Below are positions 9,530-18,834 of a stretch of DNA of 64,000 nucleotides, in pieces (the stretch's first letter is position 1; every line of letters starts with the position of its first letter). This stretch comes from Chitinophagales bacterium (GTDB lineage: Bacteria; Bacteroidota; Bacteroidia; Chitinophagales; Chitinophagaceae): NCBI GenBank assembly GCA_020636495.1, contig JACJXQ010000008.1, positions 2,108,001-2,172,000 on the forward strand, read 5' to 3'. Below the pieces are notes generated by a model. It was not told the origin of the DNA, made no database searches, and saw nothing but the letters and a program-made list of their open reading frames with translations. A program made the translations under genes and the position numbers.

Positions 9530-9683
9530 CAGTACTTTATATGCAGCATGTGCCAGTAGCTGTTAGCGGGCGATCCAAATTGATTATATTCTGAATATCA
9601 GTTATTTACAAAGAGTATTTATCCTTGTTCAGCCTATATAAATAAAGTCAATACTTTAACATGCTTACGTGCTGTTTTTTCGT

Positions 9684-9691
9684 TAATTTTG
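9684..9691 (+). promoter_or_regulatory. -7 element of the rnpB promoter
   Basis: TAATTTTG matches TAnnTTTG, and its position predicts transcription starting near 9697, exactly where the RNase P RNA P1 helix begins. Confidence 0.65.
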
Positions 9692-9695
9692 TATT

Positions 9696-10073
9696 AACTA
9701 TAGATCGGGTTATCGCTTGTGATGCTTTTTAAAGGGTATTGCAGGAGGAAAGTCCGGACAGCACAGGGAAACGCACCACCTAACGGGTGGGATTGCGCCA
9801 AAAGTGCGATACAGAAAGTGCCGCAGAAAATAACCGCCATACTTCGGTGTGGTAAGGGTGAAAATGTAGGGTAAGAGCCTACGCATTAGGATGGTAACAT
9901 CAGAATGGGGTAAACCTTGCGTGCTGAAATGCCAAATAGGCGATTGCTTGAGGGTGTCCCGCCCGATGATCGTGGGTTGGCAGATCGAGGTGTCTTGCAA
10001 AAGGCATCCCAGATAAATGATAGCCGCTTCCGGGCCATCGGAAGTACAGAATCCGGCTTACAGATCTGTGGTT
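9696..10073 (+). ncRNA. rnpB: RNase P RNA, bacterial class A
   Basis: The conserved cores are present in order: GAGGAAAGTCCGGAC near 9744, then GGTAAGGGTGAAAA, and near the 3' end AGATAAATGATAGCC and ACAGAATCCGGCTTACAGATC. The ends pair as helix P1: bases 9696-9706 with 10063-10073, eleven pairs including three G-U. The RNA is the catalytic subunit that removes tRNA 5' leaders. An open frame on the opposite strand inside it is spurious. Confidence 0.97.
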
Positions 10074-10087
10074 GTTTTGGTTAATTG

Positions 10088-10124
10088 ATAAGGGCAGCGG
10101 TGAAAATCGTTGCCCTTATTTTAT
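10088..10124 (+). terminator. Terminator of rnpB
   Basis: A 12-bp stem (ATAAGGGCAGCG with CGTTGCCCTTAT, one G-U pair) and a short loop are followed by a T-rich tail, 15 bases past the RNase P RNA. Confidence 0.85.
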
Positions 10125-10143
10125 ATGGTTATTATGTATTTTT

Positions 10144-11754
10144 TTAGTGCTGTATGGTCACCTTTTCAGTAAATGTCCTGTCTGCTGTGTGCATTTGCAG
10201 GATATAAGTACCTACCGGGATATCAGCCACTGAATAAGGTTGTACATGATAGCCTTTCTGTGCCTGCTCTTGTGTGATTAACTGCCTTACCAGCCTTCCC
10301 TGTATATCTGTTATGGAAATGCTGACTGCTGCAGATTCTTGAAGGAAGTATTTCACATAAAGTTGTCCGCTGGCAGGGTTGGGGTATGGAGAGAATAATT
10401 CCTGTTTTGCATAAGCCGCTGTTGTCGGTACATCTAATGCTACAGGTGTTGAACCATCGATCACTTTAAACTCATCACCCGGCTTATAGTAAGCCCAGAT
10501 GAAGAAGGTTAGCATCATCTCATCTGTAGTAGCCTCACCTGCCGTAACTGTTTTAGGCGGATTGCTTGGGTTGTATGGGTTGCTGGATGTATTGTCGTAA
10601 AATGCTTCTGAATACAAAGTGGTACCTGCAGGTAGCTTGGTTATGTTACGCAACATATAGAATCCTTGCCAGCTGAAATCCCATTTCGGAATATCAATGA
10701 ACTTCAGCGTATCGCCATTCTTCACACCATAAGCATTAATGCTTCTGCCTATCAGATGCATATGTGGTGCAATACCCAGAATTGATATGTCTCCTACCAG
10801 GCCTGATATGCTGGACGATTGTGTATATACTTTTGTCTGGTTAGCTGGTATATTCAATCCTCCGGAAGGAACCATAGTACAAAGCGAGCCCAGATGGTTC
10901 AATACAGGATCTATTCGTACAGAACGGATGTTTGCGGTTGGCAATGACGAGAAGTAGAATTTAAGCTTAGTGCTGTCAACCTGCCCGGCAGACCCGGCAG
11001 GGTAGTGTATCTGCAATACTATATCAGCATTTTTAGGTATCCTTATACCAAAGCTGTCGGGCATGGTCATTGGTTGTGTGCCGGGCACCCAACCTCCTAT
11101 CATGATAGCAGCATCGGTACCGGCACCACCAAAACTTACATATCCCGGACCGGGCGATTGTGCGTCTAAATTGGCACATATACCTGTAGTATCAGCATAT
11201 ACTATTACGTGGTGTACAATGTCCCTGTTCCCCGGTATCGCTTCAAATGCTGAAATGAATTTCTCCGAGGTGAGTCCGCTGGGAATAACGAAACATTGGT
11301 AAACATCACCGGTAGACGCGGTACTGGTAAAAGCCGGTATTTGGGTCACCAGGTCAGGCGTACCTGCAAGGTCACCATCAGGGTTAAAGGTAGGTACAGG
11401 CGGTGCAAGGTTTGGATCTCCCTGTGGAGTGCCGCCTGCTACCCAATCAGCTATTTTCTTAATGTCTGCCTGCGACAGCAAACGCTCATGCGCCAGCCTG
11501 TTATAATGAGCATCAGGCGGCCATGGCGGCATATATCCTGTTGTAACTGATGCAGATATTGATGTAGCTTTATTCACAGCTCCCTGGTAAGTCAATAGTT
11601 CAAAAGGGCCTATTCCTGACGGCCTGTGACAACCGGCACAATTATTAAACAGTATAGGTGCTATATCCGTGCTCCATTGTGGGGTCTGGGCGGTAGCATT
11701 TTGCCCCAAAGCAAAAAGACATGATGTAAGAAATAGAAGTAGTTTTGAATTCAT
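10144..11754 (-). CDS. Secreted cytochrome c / copper type II monooxygenase-like protein with T9SS sorting domain
   Basis: This 536-residue protein has a signal peptide to about residue 23 and a single heme-binding CAGCH at 39-43. A segment then resembles the peptidylglycine/dopamine hydroxylase fold: HH at 181-182, H250 in LQIHYPAG, HMH at 331-333 and DEMM at 411-414. These fit the CuH and CuM ligand sets, including a methionine. The last ~80 residues (SPYPNPASGQLYVKYF onward) are a T9SS type A sorting domain. It probably works outside the outer membrane as an oxidoreductase. The substrate is unknown, and no ascorbate-recycling partner lies nearby. Confidence 0.82.
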   Translation of the reverse strand: MNSKLLLFLTSCLFALGQNATAQTPQWSTDIAPILFNNCAGCHRPSGIGPFELLTYQGAVNKATSISASVTTGYMPPWPPDAHYNRLAHERLLSQADIKKIADWVAGGTPQGDPNLAPPVPTFNPDGDLAGTPDLVTQIPAFTSTASTGDVYQCFVIPSGLTSEKFISAFEAIPGNRDIVHHVIVYADTTGICANLDAQSPGPGYVSFGGAGTDAAIMIGGWVPGTQPMTMPDSFGIRIPKNADIVLQIHYPAGSAGQVDSTKLKFYFSSLPTANIRSVRIDPVLNHLGSLCTMVPSGGLNIPANQTKVYTQSSSISGLVGDISILGIAPHMHLIGRSINAYGVKNGDTLKFIDIPKWDFSWQGFYMLRNITKLPAGTTLYSEAFYDNTSSNPYNPSNPPKTVTAGEATTDEMMLTFFIWAYYKPGDEFKVIDGSTPVALDVPTTAAYAKQELFSPYPNPASGQLYVKYFLQESAAVSISITDIQGRLVRQLITQEQAQKGYHVQPYSVADIPVGTYILQMHTADRTFTEKVTIQH

Positions 11755-11878
11755 TATATATGTGTATTTGGTGTGTAATTTAAGTAAAAATTCACTTATA
11801 TGACCTTTGGCCGTCAGATATGCCTGAAGTTAAGTGCGGATTTGCAAAATGTTATAAACCCTTTAGTTATATTGGTAT

Positions 11879-11886
11879 TATCTTTG
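11879..11886 (+). promoter_or_regulatory. -7 element of the valS promoter
   Basis: TATCTTTG matches TAnnTTTG and lies 36 bases before the valS start. No convincing -33 TTTG is seen at the usual distance. Confidence 0.5.
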
Positions 11887-11921
11887 CACTCTTTACTAAA
11901 AGTCGGATATAGTACTAAAAA

Positions 11922-14552
11922 ATGGAACTCAGTAAGAATTTTCAGCATAAGGAAGCAGAACAGCATTGGTATGAACACTGGAACAAGTCAGGATACTTTA
12001 CATCTACTCCTGATGACCGTCCGCCATACACTATAGTCATGCCCCCTCCCAACGTTACGGGAGTATTGCATATGGGACATGCTCTGAACAATTCTGTTCA
12101 GGATGTGCTGTTGCGCCGTGCTAAAATGCTGGGTTATAATACATGCTGGGTGCCTGGAACAGACCATGCTTCAATAGCTACAGAAGCTAAAGTAGTGGGT
12201 ATGCTTCGCGATAAGGGCATCGATAAGAATAAACTGTCCCGGGATGAATTCCTGCAATATGCCTGGGAATGGAAAGAGAAATATGGTGGTATAATCCTGC
12301 AACAGCTTAAGAAATTAGGCTGTGCTTTGGACTGGAACCGTACCAACTTCACGATGGACGACCATTACTACGCTGCTGTTATGAGGGTGTTTGTAGAACT
12401 GTATAACAAGGGATACATATATCGTGGGGTAAAGATGATCAATTGGGACCCCAAGGCGAAAACTGCCTTGAGTGATGAAGAAGTAATACATAAACAAACT
12501 AACTCTAAACTGGTATATGTTCGTTATCGTCTGGTTGGTGATGAGGAAGAATACATCACAATAGCAACAGTACGACCTGAAACAATACTTGGTGATACTG
12601 CGGTGTGTGTGCATCCTGACGACCCACGCTATGCTCACCTGAAAGGACGTAAGTGCATTATACCATTGGTGAACAGGGAAGTGCCGATCATTTTCGACGA
12701 TTATATTGACCTGGAATTTGGTACAGGTGCGCTGAAAGTAACACCGGCACACGATATTAATGACTATAACCTTGGCTTAAAACACAACCTGCCTGTTATT
12801 GATACGCTGAATGAAGATGGTACTATGAGCGAGGCTGCCGGTATGTATATCGGCCAGGATCGTTTTGCTGTACGTAAACAAATAGTTGCAGACCTTGCTG
12901 CCGCAGGACATATTGTAAAAGAAGAAGATTACAGCAACCAGGTTGGTTTTTCTGAGCGTACAGATGCCGTGATAGAGCCACGCCTGTCTATGCAGTGGTG
13001 GTGCAACATGAATGAAATGGCTAAGCCAGCTATTGAAAATGTTATGAATGGTAATATCCAGTTTCACCCGGCAAAGTTCAAGAACCTGTATAGCCACTGG
13101 ATGGAAAACATCAAAGACTGGTGTATCAGTCGCCAGCTATGGTGGGGGCAGCGTATACCTGCATGGTATGATAGTGAGAACACGATATATGTAGCTGAAA
13201 CATCAGAAGAAGCTCATGAACAATACAAGCAAAAGAAACCTGATCTTGCTGCAAAACAACCAGAGTTAAGGCAGGACGAAGATGTATTGGACACTTGGTT
13301 CAGTAGTTGGTTATGGCCTATGGAGGTTTTCGACTGGAATAAAAATCCTGATAATGCTGAATTGAAATATTACTATCCAACCAATACACTCGTTACAGCT
13401 CCTGAGATCATATTCTTCTGGGTAGCGCGTATGATAATGGGCGGATATGAGTTCCTTGGAGAAAAACCATTCAACGAAGTATACTTCACAGGTATAGTAC
13501 GTGACAAGCAGGGTAGGAAAATGAGTAAACAATTGGGTAACTCACCCGATTTGCTGGAATTGATAGACGTACATGGTGCAGATGCGGTTCGTTTTAGTGT
13601 AATGATATCATCACCTGCCGGTAACGACCTGCTGTATGATGAGTCTACATTAGAACAGGGGCGTAACTTCTCTAATAAGATGTGGAATGCCCTCAGGTTG
13701 ATAAAAGGTTGGGAAGGGCGTATTGCTGATAATGTAGAAGACAGCGATATTCATTTTGCACTTGACTGGATGGAGCAGCGAATGGCGGAAGCTTCTCAGC
13801 AAATAGCAGAACAGATAAAGGAATTCAAGCTGAGTGAAGGTCTTAAAAATATCTATTCACTTATATGGAATGATTTCTGTTCCTGGTACCTGGAGTGGGT
13901 TAAGCCAGGTATGGACCAGCCCATGTCGCATCATATATACCAGCGCACGGTAGATATGTATGAAGAGTTGTTGCAACTACTGCATCCGTATATGCCATTT
14001 GTTACCGAAGAGATATACCACAAACTTCGTGATCGCAAACCCGGTCATGACCTGATGGTTAAACAACTGCCTGCATACGAGAGTGTAAACAAAGACATAC
14101 TGAAACAAGGTGATATGTTGCAGGAAGTTATCACCGCAGTAAGAGATGCACGTAATAAAAATGGACTAAAGCCGAAGGAAACCATAAAGCTATGGATAAC
14201 TACTCAGCACAATTCGTTTTATGATACTGTACAGGACATACTGCGCAGGCAGATAAATGCCGAGTATATTGGTTTCACCGATGAAGCTAAACCAGGTAGT
14301 ATTTCTGTTGTAGTACAGACTGACAAACTATATATTGAAGCTGAAACTGTAGTTGATACCGGTGCACAGAAAGAACAATTGCTAAAAGAACTGGAATACC
14401 TGCAAGGCTTCCTGGTGAGTGTTGATAAGAAATTGAGTAATGAACGTTTTGTTCAGAATGCCAAAGCAGAGATAGTAGACATTGAGCGTAAGAAAAAAGA
14501 GGATGCCGTGGCTAAGATCAAAGCACTTGAAGAAAGCCTTAGTTTGTTATAA
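11922..14552 (+). CDS. valS: Valine--tRNA ligase
   Basis: This 876-residue class I synthetase has the HIGH-type motif HMGHALNN near residue 50 and KMSKQLGNSPD near residue 535. Between them lies an editing domain with GTGALKVTPAHD. A C-terminal coiled-coil arm ends in ERKKKEDAVAKIKALEESL, as expected for ValRS. It charges tRNA-Val. The gene starts the group valS, secreted hypothetical, miaE and GNAT, all close together on the plus strand. Confidence 0.97.
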   Translation: MELSKNFQHKEAEQHWYEHWNKSGYFTSTPDDRPPYTIVMPPPNVTGVLHMGHALNNSVQDVLLRRAKMLGYNTCWVPGTDHASIATEAKVVGMLRDKGIDKNKLSRDEFLQYAWEWKEKYGGIILQQLKKLGCALDWNRTNFTMDDHYYAAVMRVFVELYNKGYIYRGVKMINWDPKAKTALSDEEVIHKQTNSKLVYVRYRLVGDEEEYITIATVRPETILGDTAVCVHPDDPRYAHLKGRKCIIPLVNREVPIIFDDYIDLEFGTGALKVTPAHDINDYNLGLKHNLPVIDTLNEDGTMSEAAGMYIGQDRFAVRKQIVADLAAAGHIVKEEDYSNQVGFSERTDAVIEPRLSMQWWCNMNEMAKPAIENVMNGNIQFHPAKFKNLYSHWMENIKDWCISRQLWWGQRIPAWYDSENTIYVAETSEEAHEQYKQKKPDLAAKQPELRQDEDVLDTWFSSWLWPMEVFDWNKNPDNAELKYYYPTNTLVTAPEIIFFWVARMIMGGYEFLGEKPFNEVYFTGIVRDKQGRKMSKQLGNSPDLLELIDVHGADAVRFSVMISSPAGNDLLYDESTLEQGRNFSNKMWNALRLIKGWEGRIADNVEDSDIHFALDWMEQRMAEASQQIAEQIKEFKLSEGLKNIYSLIWNDFCSWYLEWVKPGMDQPMSHHIYQRTVDMYEELLQLLHPYMPFVTEEIYHKLRDRKPGHDLMVKQLPAYESVNKDILKQGDMLQEVITAVRDARNKNGLKPKETIKLWITTQHNSFYDTVQDILRRQINAEYIGFTDEAKPGSISVVVQTDKLYIEAETVVDTGAQKEQLLKELEYLQGFLVSVDKKLSNERFVQNAKAEIVDIERKKKEDAVAKIKALEESLSLL

Positions 14553-14562
14553 CTTTATAGAA

Positions 14563-15048
14563 ATGAGACGGACAGCACAGATATTGATGTTATTATTGGT
14601 GGCAATAACAGCACCCAATGCTTTTGCTGATGAAAAAGACCAGGATAAGGAAAAGGCAAAAAAGCCTAAGCCTGTGCCAGTACCCGTTTATATAGGAAAC
14701 AGCGATATAGATAGTGGGGTTATTTCAAAACAATTATTCGACTCGCTTTTGAGGCAAGGTTTTACCTCCCGCGATTCAAATGGCAGGGTGTTCGATGTAA
14801 AAAGTTTTATGTTCACTTATTGTGAACGTAATCTCTACGAAGATTCCATCGGTAATCCCATGATACTTACAGATTATCTATCCGAGTTCTGTTTTGATAA
14901 TAAACTGAAAGATTACCAGTTGGAAGGTATCCTTTCACGTTCTAAATGGGGAGATACACTCATCCTGGAAAAGATCACCCTGAATGCTGCCGATAGTACC
15001 AAAGCCGGAGCACATGGTAAGCAGGTAAAACTGACAATAGGTAAATAA
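14563..15048 (+). CDS. Hypothetical secreted protein
   Basis: The ATG at 14563 gives a 161-residue protein with the signal peptide MRRTAQILMLLLVAITAPNAFA. A charged linker DEKDQDKEKAKKPKP follows, then a ~120-residue folded part. An upstream in-frame start inside valS would bury the signal peptide and is rejected. No family was recognised. It lies 10 bases after valS and 3 bases before miaE, so it is probably co-transcribed with both. Confidence 0.7.
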   Translation: MRRTAQILMLLLVAITAPNAFADEKDQDKEKAKKPKPVPVPVYIGNSDIDSGVISKQLFDSLLRQGFTSRDSNGRVFDVKSFMFTYCERNLYEDSIGNPMILTDYLSEFCFDNKLKDYQLEGILSRSKWGDTLILEKITLNAADSTKAGAHGKQVKLTIGK

Positions 15049-15051
15049 ACA

Positions 15052-15657
15052 ATGAGTACGGCAGACAACAGTATCCTGGGACTGAAAATGCCTACTGACC
15101 CAAGGTGGATAAACCTGGCATCCATTTCACTGGAAGAGATACTGACAGATCATGCTTTTTGTGAACAGAAAGCAGCTACACAATGTATCAGTATCATTCA
15201 GCAATATCCAGATAAGGATCAGTTAGTAGAAGTACTGTCTCCCATTGTTACAGAAGAGTGGGGGCATTTTAGAATGGTACATGCTGAGATGAAGAAACGA
15301 GGTATAGAACTCGGTCATCAACGGAAAGATGAATATGTGAACCTGTTATTAGCCAATCAACCAAAGAACGGCGTACCTAAAGAGGAAAAACTACTACACA
15401 AACTACTTACATGTGCCTTAATTGAAGCACGTAGCTGTGAACGTTTCCGCTTGTTGAGCGAAGGACTGGAAGATGAGACCCTGCGTAAATTCTATTACAA
15501 ATTTATGGTGTCTGAAGCGGGCCATTACCGGGCATTTATAGACCTGGCAAAACAATATTATCCTGAAGATAAAGTAAGAAGTACCTGGAAGGAGTGGCTG
15601 AAAATCGAGGAGGAAATACTCGCGCAGTTGAAACCACGGGGAGACAGGATGCACTAA
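15052..15657 (+). CDS. miaE: tRNA-(ms2io6A37) hydroxylase, MiaE family
   Basis: This 201-residue ferritin-like protein has the carboxylate/histidine clusters of a di-iron centre: DHAFCEQKAA, EEWGHFRMVH, EARSCERFRL and SEAGHYRAF. These are the spaced helices of MiaE, which hydroxylates the isopentenyl side chain of modified A37 in tRNA. A translation-related role fits its position just after valS. Close relatives outside Proteobacteria are annotated the same way, but their exact modification has been tested less. Confidence 0.88.
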   Translation: MSTADNSILGLKMPTDPRWINLASISLEEILTDHAFCEQKAATQCISIIQQYPDKDQLVEVLSPIVTEEWGHFRMVHAEMKKRGIELGHQRKDEYVNLLLANQPKNGVPKEEKLLHKLLTCALIEARSCERFRLLSEGLEDETLRKFYYKFMVSEAGHYRAFIDLAKQYYPEDKVRSTWKEWLKIEEEILAQLKPRGDRMH

Positions 15658-15670
15658 AAAATCTCTGCTC

Positions 15671-15961
15671 ATGAATGTACAACACGAAGGTAATGATAAG
15701 AAAGCACGTTTCTTTTTAGAAGAAAATGGCAAGCGTATAGCACTAATGGATTACGTATATGCAGGTACAGACAAGTTCATTATTCAACACACAGAGGTAG
15801 ACTCTGCTTATGAAGGTCGTGGGCTTGGGAAGATACTAGTAGATGCAGCTGTTGAAATGGCGCGGGAAAAAGGACTTAGCATAATTCCATTATGTCCATT
15901 CGCCAACGCACTGTTCAGGAAAAGACGGGAAGAATACCAAGACGTCACTTACAGGCAATAA
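15671..15961 (+). CDS. GNAT-like N-acetyltransferase, short (YjdJ/Gtn2 type)
   Basis: This 96-residue protein shows the acetyl-CoA loop in AYEGRGLGKILVDAAVEMARE, then IIPLCPFANALFRK. That layout is typical of the very short GNAT family seen in YjdJ and its relatives. The substrate is unknown. It follows miaE by 13 bases. Confidence 0.85.
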   Translation: MNVQHEGNDKKARFFLEENGKRIALMDYVYAGTDKFIIQHTEVDSAYEGRGLGKILVDAAVEMAREKGLSIIPLCPFANALFRKRREEYQDVTYRQ

Positions 15962-15988
15962 AAAAGCATACCCCGTGAGGAGTATGCT
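15957..15988 (-). terminator. Terminator of the cold-shock gene
   Basis: On the minus strand AGCATAC and GTATGCT arms, with inner pairs CC and GG, are followed by TTTTTATTG. The hairpin sits between the convergent GNAT and cold-shock genes and may serve both. Confidence 0.75.
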
Positions 15989-16009
15989 GAACATTTTGGC
16001 ATTGAATTA

Positions 16010-16204
16010 TTAGTTGATAACTTTTACGTTAACTGCGTTTAATCCTTTTTTACCTTCTTCAACATCAAATTGTACTTTGTCGTTCTCGTAGATGTCACTC
16101 TTCAAGCCCGAAACGTGTACGAAGATGTCTTTACCGCCGTCAGCGGGTGTAATGAATCCAAATCCTTTAGACTCATTGAAAAACTTTACTGTTCCTTCTT
16201 GCAT
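16010..16204 (-). CDS. Cold-shock protein, CspA family
   Basis: This 64-residue single cold-shock domain has both RNA-binding motifs: KGFGFIT (RNP1) and DIFVHVS (RNP2). It binds single-stranded RNA and DNA and acts as an RNA chaperone. A -7 box lies 29-36 bases upstream, so the leader is short, unlike the long cold-inducible leader of E. coli cspA. Confidence 0.96.
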   Translation of the reverse strand: MQEGTVKFFNESKGFGFITPADGGKDIFVHVSGLKSDIYENDKVQFDVEEGKKGLNAVNVKVIN

Positions 16205-16232
16205 TGTGTATTTGTAATTAAATAGTAAAGAA

Positions 16233-16240
16233 CAAAGGTA
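16233..16240 (-). promoter_or_regulatory. -7 element of the cold-shock gene promoter
   Basis: The minus strand reads TACCTTTG, a full match to TAnnTTTG. The rest of the 243-base gap up to 16447 is AT-rich and shows no other feature I can name. Confidence 0.6.
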
Positions 16241-16447
16241 TGGTTAAAAATTTGATTAGTCTAAAAAAAGTTTAAATATTTTCACGAATTTCAAATGGCT
16301 GATATTCAGACACTTAACAGGCGTAATTATTATTTTTTTGTTATGGGATTAATCATAAGTAGCTTATCATATCATTTGGGGGCTGACAAGAAACTATTTT
16401 AATTGATTGGCATATAAGTTGTTATATACCCTTAAACATTCAATAAA

Positions 16448-17008
16448 ATGCGCAAAATCCTTATCCTTATTACGTCATTACTACTAATCGATATCACAGC
16501 ATGTTTATATTCATGCCAAATAGGTTGCGGTGGTAGTTCCGGCAATTATTGCTATTCGCTGAAAGATGTCAGTCTATCGGCGTATGGATACTCATCTACA
16601 CCTTTGAAACAGGGCGAGCAAGTCAAATGGTCGGAACTTCGACTTGGGTTAGGGTTATCATACAGCAGTAATATGTGTCGTAAGCCTTCGACATTTAACC
16701 CGCTGGTGAATGCGGCTTATGCTTGCGACCCGGTTATCAACTTCAGGTATACTGATTCAGTAACTGCTATCAGTATTTTCAGTGACCATGACTTTGATGC
16801 ATCACATAAGGCCGGTCATATCCTCAATGATTACTTCTCAGGGACTGATATTGAACAATTCAATAAAAGTTATGGAGATGACAGTATTATTTTCATACTG
16901 AAACATATGCCTGCGGCTACCGGGACACACACATTGTCAGTAAACCTGGAGTTTTCTAATGGTGTAATAAGAAAAGTAGAAGCGATACCCGTAAACATTG
17001 AAAAATAA
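16448..17008 (+). CDS. Hypothetical cysteine-rich lipoprotein (DUF5034-like)
   Basis: This 186-residue protein begins with a signal peptide and a cysteine-rich start (ITACLYSCQIGCGGSSGNYCY). The first cysteine after the hydrophobic stretch may be lipidated, though the lipobox ITAC is not ideal. The remainder looks beta-rich with a C-terminal domain. It resembles DUF5034-type Bacteroidota lipoproteins in its start, but I am not sure of that assignment. It lies directly upstream of a permease gene. Confidence 0.65.
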   Translation: MRKILILITSLLLIDITACLYSCQIGCGGSSGNYCYSLKDVSLSAYGYSSTPLKQGEQVKWSELRLGLGLSYSSNMCRKPSTFNPLVNAAYACDPVINFRYTDSVTAISIFSDHDFDASHKAGHILNDYFSGTDIEQFNKSYGDDSIIFILKHMPAATGTHTLSVNLEFSNGVIRKVEAIPVNIEK

Positions 17009-17038
17009 TCTCGGTACTAAGCCTTAAATTTGTTCCGG

Positions 17039-18295
17039 ATGAACAACCCCGGTCAGATAGTATTAACCAGCATAACACAGGCAATTCATGAATTGCGTGC
17101 TAACAAGTTACGTACCTTTCTGTCTTTGCTGGGCATCACGATTGGTATTTTCTGCATTATTGCCGTGTTTACGGTGCTTGATAGTATGAAAAACAATATC
17201 CGAACAGAGATATCCAGCCTCGGGAGCGATGTACTATACATTGGCCGCTGGCCATGGATGGACGAGGGTGGGGAATACAAATGGTGGGAGTTCCTGCGCA
17301 GGCCAAGCATGGGGCCCACGGAACTTAAAGCTGTAGAACGTGATGTTAAAACGATCGAGTTTGCTACACTTTCTTACAGGGATGGTGGATTGAGCCTGAA
17401 ACATAATGACCTTGAAATAACAGGCATTACCGGTTATGCTGTAACCAATTTTTTTGATAAGATACAGAATATAGAAATTGATGACGGCAGGTACCTTAGC
17501 CTTTCTGAAATAGATGGCGGTGCAAATTCAGTTGTAATAGGCAGTGCAGTATATGATGCATTATTCCCGGGCGGCAGTTCTGCAATAGGCAAAAAGATAT
17601 CCTTCAGGGGCAGAAGCTTCAATGTAGTGGGGGTAATGCGTAAAGTAGGTCAGAATATGGCCGGATTCAATTTTGACAATGGTATCATTTATTCCTACTA
17701 TGCTGCTGCAGGTATGGTAGATGTAAAGTCATTGAACAATGACCCGACACTTATTATCAAAACCGGCAATGCGATCAGCCTTGAAGATACGAAGCTGGAA
17801 GTGGAAGGGGCCTTGCGCAGAGTTAGAAAAGTAAGGCCGGGGGAGAAGAACAACTTTGCTATTAACCAACTGAGCCAGATCACAGAACGCTTGGAAATGA
17901 TGTTTGGGAAAATTGACCTGATAGCCATTGTAATCGGTGGATTTTCAATACTAGTCGGTGCGTTTGGCATTGCCAATATCATGTTTGTAACCGTAAAAGA
18001 ACGTACCAAAATGATTGGACTGAAAAAAGCAATTGGTGCAAAGTCAGGCAGTATATTATTAGAGTTCCTGGTTGAAGCTGTTACTTTAAGCATATTTGGT
18101 GGATTGTTAGGAATCGTCTTTGTAATGTTATTGGCAGTTATCTTGTCATCCTTTGCAGATTTCGCAGTCAGGTTATCTTTACAAAACTTTATTATTGGTA
18201 TCAGCATATCGGCTGTTGTTGGAATACTGGCAGGGTTTATTCCGGCCCGTACTGCATCAAGATTAAACCCGGTAGTGGCTATTCGCTCTCATTAA
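17039..18295 (+). CDS. MacB/FtsX-type ABC transporter permease
   Basis: This 419-residue protein has the MacB architecture: an N-terminal membrane helix (TFLSLLGITIGIFCIIAVF), a periplasmic MacB-PCD domain to about 270, then three C-terminal helices with FGIANIMFVTVKERTKMIGLKKAIGAK. It would be the permease of a tripartite or lolCDE-like system that moves peptides, lipids or drugs. No ATPase gene is adjacent. ATG 17039 is chosen over TTG 17030. TAAATTTG (17025-17032) just before it could be a -7 box giving a nearly leaderless mRNA. Confidence 0.9.
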   Translation: MNNPGQIVLTSITQAIHELRANKLRTFLSLLGITIGIFCIIAVFTVLDSMKNNIRTEISSLGSDVLYIGRWPWMDEGGEYKWWEFLRRPSMGPTELKAVERDVKTIEFATLSYRDGGLSLKHNDLEITGITGYAVTNFFDKIQNIEIDDGRYLSLSEIDGGANSVVIGSAVYDALFPGGSSAIGKKISFRGRSFNVVGVMRKVGQNMAGFNFDNGIIYSYYAAAGMVDVKSLNNDPTLIIKTGNAISLEDTKLEVEGALRRVRKVRPGEKNNFAINQLSQITERLEMMFGKIDLIAIVIGGFSILVGAFGIANIMFVTVKERTKMIGLKKAIGAKSGSILLEFLVEAVTLSIFGGLLGIVFVMLLAVILSSFADFAVRLSLQNFIIGISISAVVGILAGFIPARTASRLNPVVAIRSH

Positions 18296-18312
18296 AATAT
18301 TATCTTCAATAC

Positions 18313-18813
18313 ATGGGCAAACAACGCACAATAATTCTGGATAAAGAACGCATCAATTGGAAGCTGCAACGTATGGCTTACCAGGTTTGGGAAAACTACA
18401 GTAATGAAAAGTCTGTTACCCTGATAGGTATTGAAGGAAGCGGAACTATTGTTGCCAAAAGCCTTGCCCGCAGGCTGAAAGAAATAAGCCCTTTACAGGT
18501 AGAAACGATAATCGTTAAACTGAACAAACGCAAACCTGTATCTGATGAAATAAGTATTAGTGAAGATCTGACAGGCAAAGCGGTTGTGTTGATAGATGAT
18601 GTAGCCAATTCTGGCAAAACTTTATTGTATGCGCTGGCGCCCATATTGCGTTATGAACCTAAAAAGGTGATGATAGCAGTGTTGGTAGACCGCAGGCATA
18701 AATCCTTCCCCATAACTCCTGATATTGTAGGACATAGCGTGTCAACAACCCTGCAGGAACATATTGATGTAGAAACCGAAGGTGAGCACATAACAGCTGC
18801 TTATCTTCAATAA
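18313..18813 (+). CDS. Type I phosphoribosyltransferase (PyrR-like)
   Basis: This 166-residue protein contains the PRPP-binding loop VVLIDDVANSGKTLLYAL near residues 93-110, with the two acidic residues of type I phosphoribosyltransferases. Size and sequence resemble PyrR or a hypoxanthine/uracil phosphoribosyltransferase. Which base it uses cannot be decided from sequence alone. No pyrimidine operon is nearby, so a salvage role is as likely as regulation. Confidence 0.85.
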   Translation: MGKQRTIILDKERINWKLQRMAYQVWENYSNEKSVTLIGIEGSGTIVAKSLARRLKEISPLQVETIIVKLNKRKPVSDEISISEDLTGKAVVLIDDVANSGKTLLYALAPILRYEPKKVMIAVLVDRRHKSFPITPDIVGHSVSTTLQEHIDVETEGEHITAAYLQ

Positions 18814-18834
18814 TTAGAATAAACATATTTATAG

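Noticed and set aside
9710..10000. 96-aa minus-strand ORF
   Set aside because: It lies entirely inside the RNase P RNA.
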